Part shown: piece after piece, positions 26,466 through 30,945 of the stretch
How the letters are laid out: each line of letters starts with the position of its first letter
Position numbering within the stretch: position 1 is the first letter of the stretch
Source: Promethearchaeota archaeon
GTDB lineage: Archaea > Asgardarchaeota > Lokiarchaeia > Sigynarchaeales > SOKP01
Length of the DNA: 30,945 bases
Assembly: GCA_030620005.1 (NCBI GenBank)
Contig: JAUXAJ010000024.1
Location: 1 to 30,945, forward strand
Direction: 5' to 3'
Notes under the pieces: model-generated
Database searches by the model: none
Told to the model about the DNA's origin: nothing
Seen by the model: the letters and a program-made list of their open reading frames with translations, nothing else
Translations under genes and position numbers: made by a program

Positions 26466-26570
26466 GATTTGTTCAATAGTCTGCTCTGCGATCGACAGTT
26501 TCTTGTAGACTTCCTTGATGGAAAAAATGGAATATATGGTTATTTTGAGGTAATTAAGAAGTAATTTCAT
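26379..26570 (-). pseudogene. UroD-like 3'-end remnant joined to an unknown fragment
   Basis: The 63-codon minus-strand frame is a mosaic. Its last 25 or so codons (SSNSLFKGLSIEAILEAYSY and on to GSY) match the C-terminus of the intact UroD-like protein at 28795-29793 (SSCNSLVRGMSIEAILEAY...NGSYE). Its middle contains IKEVYKKLSIAE, from a 26-bp block (26493-26518) repeated exactly at 28559-28584. The N-terminal 15 or so codons are unrecognised. The UroD barrel is missing, so the frame is most likely a fossil rather than a working gene. Confidence 0.75.
26493..26518. repeat. 26-bp exact direct repeat, left of tryptophanase
   Basis: Identical to 28559-28584 in the same orientation. Read on the minus strand both encode KEVYKKLS, within frames of unknown origin. 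With the CocE-UroD duplication, the two copies bracket the tryptophanase gene on both sides. Confidence 0.85.
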
Positions 26571-26600
26571 ATCAATCTCTTGAAATTAAATAATAATACA

Positions 26601-28217
26601 TTAATTATTATCGTAAATCGGTTGAAGTCCTGATTGAAAATGGCGTAGTCTTAATTCAGCACCTCTAGACACTTTTACTTTTGGAATTTTTTCTCGATTT
26701 TTGTATAATTCTGTTATAGCAGCAACCGCATAGTCAATATGGGATGAATTATAGACATTTCTAGGAATAGCAAATCGAACAAGATTCAAAATGCCCTTTC
26801 GCTCATCCTCTGTTTTTTTATCCCATTCAAACGCAAATGGTCCTAACTCAGCTGCTCTGATTCCATAATGCCTGATTAGTTCTATAGTTAGACCTACGCC
26901 TCTAAAATCTTCTATTTTCGTACCCATTCCCTCAAAAAATTTATCCATGTTAAGATAAATCGCATGACCACCAGCAGGAAGGACGACTGGAACACCATTA
27001 TTAGCTAATTTTCTCGCAAAGTCTCGAACTTGACAAATTCTTTCATTCAAATAAGGTTCCTTCACGATTTCATATAATCCAGCTGCGATTGTCAATATAT
27101 CCCTACCGCTTAATCCCCCATATGAGTCGTTGCCAAAGGTTAATATTTGTTTTTCTTTCAATTTAATCCCAATATCTCCACTAAAAGAAAATTTATGGTG
27201 GAAAATACCTTGATCCTTAAAAAATAGACCACCACCGATATTTGCCAATCCATCTTTTTTAAAACTAATTACAAAACCATCAACTTGAGAAAACATTTCT
27301 TGGACGATACTTGGAATGGAGCGATCTTGGTATTCTTCTTCAAACTTTTTAATGAAAATAGCATTTTCAGCAAACCTACAGCCGTCAAAGAATAATGGAA
27401 TCTCGTATTGTTTTGCAATCGATTGAACCGCTTTAATATTTGATAGTGAGACAGGCTGTCCTGCTACTTTATTGTTTGTAATGGTTAAAAGAATCATAGG
27501 AATACTATCGTGACCTTTATCTTGAATAAAATTCTCTAAATCATTGATTTCCATATTTCCTTTAAATGGATTTTTATAATCCATCTCTTCAGGAGAGAAA
27601 TCTTCAAATAAATTTGCTGAAAATAAATTATCCGGGTACAAACCATTAGCCGTTATATTAGCTTCCGTTGTATCGAAATGACCATTACTAAGAATGTAAT
27701 AATTTTTCTTTGGATCTTTTTCCCTTAATAGAGGTGCTATTGTTGAGTATAATAGATGCTCTGCGCAGCGCCCTTGAGGAACTAAAAACGTGTTGGGACG
27801 CTCGAGCTGGTAAATACCCCCATTAACAAAACCCCCTTCAAATGAAGTTAGATACAACTCATCCATTAGTTTCCTGATATTCGTTTCCCCAGAGAGAATC
27901 AGGTTTATTGCTTTTTTTGGTTCATCCCCTCTTTCAAAAGTGTCCCTTATAGAATCAAGTAAAACATAATATCCAATATTACGACCATATGCTTCATCTC
28001 CATGTAAAAGTGCGGACCATTGCAAGTCAGTCATCGCTGACGATCCGCTATCAGATAAAAAGTCTAATACAAGCATATCTGCTGGAAATGAAAACATGCT
28101 GTACTCCGTTTCTCTTAATGCTATTTCTCTCTGCTCTTTAGTAACTTGTTTAATATTTCTGACCATAAATGACCTTTTAGATGGAATTGGAACTCCCAAA
28201 TCACGCATAGTTTTCAT
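26601..28217 (-). CDS. Tryptophanase / tyrosine phenol-lyase family beta-eliminating lyase
   Basis: The 538-aa fold-type I PLP enzyme cleaves, by family, tryptophan or tyrosine to indole or phenol, pyruvate and ammonia. LDFLSDSGSSAMTDLQW (51-67), GDEAYGRNIGY and VPQGRCAEHLLYS (147-159) match the family. PLP contacts include D278 and R281 in FFDGCRFAENA and K321 in SFKKDGLANIGGG, the expected Schiff-base Lys. It is about 60-80 residues longer than the E. coli enzymes (about 460-475). Part of the excess lies between the GDEAY and PQGR motifs (about 95-140), so substrate specificity could differ. It lies on the minus strand between the two copies of a duplicated gene junction and may have been carried in by, or expanded with, that duplication. 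A tail remnant of another copy is at 1728-1868. Confidence 0.92.
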   Translation of the reverse strand: MKTMRDLGVPIPSKRSFMVRNIKQVTKEQREIALRETEYSMFSFPADMLVLDFLSDSGSSAMTDLQWSALLHGDEAYGRNIGYYVLLDSIRDTFERGDEPKKAINLILSGETNIRKLMDELYLTSFEGGFVNGGIYQLERPNTFLVPQGRCAEHLLYSTIAPLLREKDPKKNYYILSNGHFDTTEANITANGLYPDNLFSANLFEDFSPEEMDYKNPFKGNMEINDLENFIQDKGHDSIPMILLTITNNKVAGQPVSLSNIKAVQSIAKQYEIPLFFDGCRFAENAIFIKKFEEEYQDRSIPSIVQEMFSQVDGFVISFKKDGLANIGGGLFFKDQGIFHHKFSFSGDIGIKLKEKQILTFGNDSYGGLSGRDILTIAAGLYEIVKEPYLNERICQVRDFARKLANNGVPVVLPAGGHAIYLNMDKFFEGMGTKIEDFRGVGLTIELIRHYGIRAAELGPFAFEWDKKTEDERKGILNLVRFAIPRNVYNSSHIDYAVAAITELYKNREKIPKVKVSRGAELRLRHFQSGLQPIYDNN

Positions 28218-28393
28218 AAAATCAACTAAATTTTTTTTTTAAAAAAAATCTTATTAAGTTTTATCTCCATACATTACCGTTTTATCAACTTTTGATTATA
28301 AATTCCCCATAGGAATTTCGTTTTAAAAAAATTATAAAACATTTTTACTATAGATAAACAATTATTTAAATCTTTTTGCCAATTTAAACCCAT

Positions 28394-28465
28394 TGCTCCC
28401 ACAAATCTCACGGTGCCCACATTTCCCGCGATGCCCACATTTCCCACGATACCCTCATTTCTTTT
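28394..28465. repeat. Degenerate 18-bp tandem repeat (minisatellite)
   Basis: About four units, two of them nearly identical (tgcccacatttcccgcga at 28414-28431 and tgcccacatttcccacga at 28432-28449), with a diverged unit on each side. The local GC content is clearly above that of the surroundings. It lies just beyond the end of the unknown small-gene remnant. The upstream stretch 28218-28393 is AT-rich promoter-side DNA of the tryptophanase gene with nothing else visible. Confidence 0.7.
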
Positions 28466-28608
28466 TTTTTTGTATGCTATCGTAAATTTCTCTCAAAATC
28501 GTTTCGTTTACGGGCGATTTAGTAGCTCTTTCGCTTTTTCTAGCTGTTTAGCGTCGACCGACAGTTTCTTGTAGACTTCCTTGACGGTCTCTTCCTTGAT
28601 AATCCATA
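28454..28608 (-). pseudogene. Remnant of an unidentified small gene or mobile element
   Basis: On the minus strand one frame reads IIKEETVKEVYKKLSVDAKQ and LEKAKELLNRP, then a stop. A second frame, starting where the first ends, reads NETILREIYDSIQKKKK, then a stop. The two fit together as one charged, helix-forming tail with a frameshift near 28510. Its first part recurs at 26493-26518 and its last part at 18814-18868, so it is a dispersed family. I do not recognise it; an antitoxin-like or transposase-tail origin is only a guess. It abuts the CocE remnant. Confidence 0.55.
28559..28584. repeat. 26-bp exact direct repeat, right of tryptophanase
   Basis: Second copy of 26493-26518, same orientation, 2066 bases away. 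It lies within the unidentified remnant at 28454-28608. Confidence 0.85.
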
Positions 28609-28758
28609 ATATTTCGTAAAGGTCATGGAATTCGTATCGCTATAGGTGGAGCCGATAAAGACACATTTACACGACTCCCAAAAGAAGGTAATCCAGAAAT
28701 AACCGTATCAAGAAATAAGGAGCACGCTTCTTTTATCGATCTTCCAGTAATTAAATGA
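28603..28758 (+). pseudogene. CocE-like hydrolase 3'-end remnant
   Basis: Fifty-one codons plus stop encode SIIFRKGHGIRIAIGGADKD and continue to a PVIK end. This is nearly identical to the tail of the intact CocE-like protein at 24527-26338 (SIIIRKGHRIRIAIGGADKD to PVIQ). The DNA match is also very high, so the copy is young. The hydrolase domain with S150, D297 and H324 is gone, and an in-frame stop lies directly upstream. It keeps the same convergent position relative to a UroD-like gene as the intact gene has to the UroD remnant. Confidence 0.88.
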
Positions 28759-28880
28759 AAATTTAAATAATCTTTTTTTCTTTAACCTAATATTTTATTC
28801 GTAAGAACCATTTTTTTTCGCGTGTCGATAAGCTTCAAGTATCGCTTCAATAGACATTCCTCTTACGAGGCTATTGCAAG
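28603..28880. repeat. Duplicated CocE-UroD gene junction, copy 2
   Basis: Matches 26182-26465. Here the UroD-like gene is intact and the CocE gene is only a tail. The repeat period is about 2.42 kb. Confidence 0.8.
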
Positions 28881-29793
28881 AGGAAAAAATGTATCCTCCA
28901 CCAGGGGCACCCTGCTTAATACAACGTTCTACATCTTTACGAACTATTTCCAAATCTGATTGAAAAAGAACACTCGTAATATCCAAATTTCCCGCTAATA
29001 CTAATTTTTTTCCATACCTTTCTTTAATTTCTGCTAGATTCATATGCGCATTAGGTTCAATTGAATGGATTCCTTTAAAACCAGCTTCTATTATCATGGG
29101 GATTAATTCTTCAATTGCGCCGTCTGAGTGCAAAATAACTGGCGCTTTAGAAGCAGCAACGATCTTCTTATAGCTCGGAAATACTAATTCTCTGAACAGT
29201 TTAGGAGACATCATTGGTCCAGATATTTCAGCTACATCGTCTCCAATCATGTAAAAGTCTACTCCTGCTTCATTTGCAAGTCTAATCATTTCTATAGTCC
29301 AATCCGTACTTCTTTCGATTAATGCTTCAATTAATTCACGATTTTTGCGCGTTGCTATGAAAAATTCTTTTAAACCCATGCTCATATAGGACAATCCTAC
29401 ACAAGCGTCGTGAGAAGCGTAATAAAGTGCGTGTGTGTCAGCATACTTTTTCCTTGCCTCTTTCATGACTTTTTCAGGGTACCACTCTTTTGCGAATTCT
29501 AGCGAGGGAGTAAATTTTTCAACATCTCTTAGAGTTTTAACAGCTCCACCAACGTACCAACCATCTTTAAAAATCCTGCCCCACTCGTCCGTCCCTGTCC
29601 TCCATGCATTAGTGTTTTTTGGATGCCCGACAGCAACAGGAAGACAGTCAACACCCAATCGTTCCCGGGTTTTATAGGGATCGCCCTCTCCGATTTTCTT
29701 CATTATCTCGGGCTCAATCCATGCCTCAAAAATAGGAACTCGGTCGGGCTCTTTAAATTTAAAAGTAGTTACTACTCTATCACGGGAGTTCAT
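28795..29793 (-). CDS. Uroporphyrinogen decarboxylase (UroD/MtaA-like) family protein
   Basis: The 332-aa protein has the UroD barrel fold. It opens with MNSRDRVVTTFKFKEPDRVP, has VDFYMIGDDVAEISGPMMSP in the middle, VILHSDGAIEELIPMIIEAG in the second half and GNLDITSVL near the end. This subgroup, common in anaerobes and archaea, is related to the corrinoid-dependent methyltransferases MtaA/CmuA/MtbA rather than to the haem enzyme. The HxCG zinc motif of MtaA is HSDG here, so the usual zinc cysteine is absent and methyltransfer by that route is uncertain. No corrinoid protein or haem gene is nearby, which leaves the role open. The tail of a second copy lies at 26379-26570. The start is the first Met; no clear ribosome-binding site precedes it. 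Confidence 0.85.
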   Translation of the reverse strand: MNSRDRVVTTFKFKEPDRVPIFEAWIEPEIMKKIGEGDPYKTRERLGVDCLPVAVGHPKNTNAWRTGTDEWGRIFKDGWYVGGAVKTLRDVEKFTPSLEFAKEWYPEKVMKEARKKYADTHALYYASHDACVGLSYMSMGLKEFFIATRKNRELIEALIERSTDWTIEMIRLANEAGVDFYMIGDDVAEISGPMMSPKLFRELVFPSYKKIVAASKAPVILHSDGAIEELIPMIIEAGFKGIHSIEPNAHMNLAEIKERYGKKLVLAGNLDITSVLFQSDLEIVRKDVERCIKQGAPGGGYIFSSCNSLVRGMSIEAILEAYRHAKKNGSYE

Positions 29794-29875
29794 AATAATT
29801 CATAATTAATTGAAAAAAATTAAAAAATATTTGGTTTATAGCATATTTTTTTTTTATCACTTTCGCAAAAGAATA

Positions 29876-29899
29876 CCATTGCCTTTATTTAGGCAATGG
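29876..29899. repeat. Perfect hairpin (9-bp arms) upstream of tnpB, candidate IS605-type left end
   Basis: ccattgcct and aggcaatgg pair around ttattt, 76 bases before the tnpB start. IS200/IS605-family elements carry sub-terminal hairpins that TnpA recognises, so this may mark the element's left end. No TnpA gene lies between them. Confidence 0.55.
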
Positions 29900-29938
29900 A
29901 TGAATTTTGGATGATTCATTAATCCAGATGAGTATATG

Positions 29939-29955
29939 AATTTAAATATATAAAT
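29939..29955 (+). promoter_or_regulatory. TATA-like box for tnpB
   Basis: atttaaatatataaatt ends 20 bases before the ATG at 29976, so transcription should start at or near the start codon (leaderless). Confidence 0.5.
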
Positions 29956-29975
29956 TATTTCTATAAAATTAATTC

Positions 29976-30945
29976 ATGACTTTTGATTACGCAATTAAGA
30001 TACGAATCTATCCGAATAAAGAACAAAAAAGTTTGTTTTCGAAGAATTTTGGGTGTTGCAGATTCGTGTATAATAAAATGTTAGAAGAAAGAATGGAATT
30101 CTACCGATTATACAAGCACGATAAAGATAAATTGCGTGATCACGAGTATAGAACGGAAAAGCAATACAAATCAATATATCCATTCCTAAAAGAAGCGGAT
30201 TCTAATTCCTTACCACAAGCAAGAAGGCACTTGCAAACTGCTTATAAAAATTTCTTTAAAAATATTAAAGAACGGAAGAATAAAAAGACGAAAAGATACA
30301 TCGGGCATCCTAAATTTAAATCAAGACACGATAAACAATCTTATACGACTTGCATCACGAATAATAACATTAAAATCGACTGGAATAATAAACTGCTCAA
30401 ACTTCCTAAAGTTAAAGTAGAAGTAAAGTTTAAAGACGATAGAATTGTTGACGCTGGAATTCAAAAAGTAACTATATCTAAAAATAAAAGTGGACAATAT
30501 TTTGCGTCAATTCTTTTTAAAGCTAATATACAAGCAAAAGAGCCTAAAAGAATAATCTCAGATAGCAATATCATAGCTTTTGACATGAGTGCTAAGGAAT
30601 TCTTGATAAACGAGAACTTTAGATTTTCAAATCCTCGATTTTACCGAAGAAGTCTGAATCGTCTGAAGAGAAAACATCGGAACTTATCGAGAAAGAAAGT
30701 AGGAGCTAAAAATAGAATTAGAGCTAAAATCGAGTTAGCTAGATTATATAACAAAATAGTCAATCAAAAGAAGGATTGGACTCATAAGATCACGCACGAC
30801 CTTTCTAAATCGTTCGAGGCAATTATTCTAGAAGATTTGAATGTTGATGGAATGAAAAGATTCAATAAGGGGTTAGCTAAATCAGTTAGCTTGGATTTTT
30901 CGTGGGATCAATTTAAAACTTACTTGGAATACAAGTGCAGGAGAG
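29976..30945 (+). CDS. tnpB: TnpB-like RNA-guided nuclease of an IS605/IS1341-type element, 3' end outside window
   Basis: The frame starts at the ATG at 29976 and stays open for 323 codons to the window edge. YAIKIRIYPNKEQKSLF is the usual N-terminal domain opening. YIGHPKFKSR lies in the wedge/REC region. FDMSAKEFLI has the first RuvC Asp (D203), followed by NPRFYRRSL, and IILEDLNVDGM has the RuvC Glu (E286). The last RuvC Asp and the zinc finger should follow outside the window. TnpB proteins are guide-RNA-directed DNA nucleases that help such transposons persist. No tnpA is upstream, so this may be a solo-tnpB element. The guide RNA would overlap the 3' end, which is not visible. It looks intact as far as it goes and is the only recognisable mobile-element gene in the window. 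Confidence 0.9.
   Translation, partial: MTFDYAIKIRIYPNKEQKSLFSKNFGCCRFVYNKMLEERMEFYRLYKHDKDKLRDHEYRTEKQYKSIYPFLKEADSNSLPQARRHLQTAYKNFFKNIKERKNKKTKRYIGHPKFKSRHDKQSYTTCITNNNIKIDWNNKLLKLPKVKVEVKFKDDRIVDAGIQKVTISKNKSGQYFASILFKANIQAKEPKRIISDSNIIAFDMSAKEFLINENFRFSNPRFYRRSLNRLKRKHRNLSRKKVGAKNRIRAKIELARLYNKIVNQKKDWTHKITHDLSKSFEAIILEDLNVDGMKRFNKGLAKSVSLDFSWDQFKTYLEYKCRR

Noticed and set aside
28394..28465. 18-bp repeats as a CRISPR array
   Set aside because: The units are contiguous without unique spacers and diverge at the edges.
29995..30183. 62-codon minus-strand reading frame
   Set aside because: It lies wholly antisense inside the TnpB gene, has no family features and is explained by overlap.

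Overview
The window looks archaeal and most resembles an Asgard-type (Lokiarchaeota-like) genome; the lineage is an inference. The DNA is AT-rich. Many genes have a TATA-like box (ttataaat or tttaaata type) within about 20-70 bases of the start. Several sites match the archaeal anti-Shine-Dalgarno sequence (GGAGGT at 8742-8747, GGTGAT at 9567-9572), and gene ends carry long oligo-T tracts. No tRNA, rRNA or CRISPR array was seen.

Layout. 1-1686: 3' part of a family 3 glycoside hydrolase. 1728-1868: remnant of a tryptophanase 3' end. 2024-5844: a GPH-family sugar/cation symporter, an enoyl-CoA hydratase-like gene and a class C serine hydrolase broken by one frameshift. 5975-7594: N-acyl-D-amino-acid deacylase, followed by a remnant of an ornithine cyclodeaminase 5' end. 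7968-13795: a three-gene ABC operon (1401-aa double FtsX/MacB permease and two ATPases) bracketed by 38-bp direct repeats. 14070-18371: M28 peptidase, D-threonine aldolase/D-serine dehydratase-like enzyme and ornithine cyclodeaminase family protein, all on the minus strand. 18474-19092: a D-aminoacylase remnant and repeats. 19093-24354: C45 acyltransferase (with a 5' frameshift), Asp/Glu racemase-like protein, a second GPH transporter and an intact class C serine hydrolase. 24527-29793: CocE/S15-like hydrolase, tryptophanase and UroD-like protein, with duplicated gene ends between them. 29976-30945: a TnpB gene running off the window, preceded by a hairpin.

How the genes may work together. 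The accessory genes are dominated by hydrolases of amide, peptide or ester bonds and by PLP or cofactor-independent enzymes acting on amino acids: D-aminoacylase, D-Thr aldolase-like, racemase, cyclodeaminase, tryptophanase, M28, S15/CocE, C45 and serine hydrolases. This suggests a scavenging island that opens acylated or D-residue-containing amino acids and peptides and feeds pyruvate, ammonia, keto acids or glycine into metabolism. The transporters and GH3 enzyme suggest co-use of glycoconjugates. Enzyme families are well supported; the shared pathway is inferred.

The most striking structural feature is gene duplication followed by decay. Five families with an intact copy here (tryptophanase, cyclodeaminase, D-aminoacylase, CocE hydrolase, UroD-like) also have a short degenerate fragment elsewhere in the window. 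One CocE/UroD convergent junction is present twice and flanks the tryptophanase gene. The GPH transporter and the serine hydrolase each occur as two paralogs.
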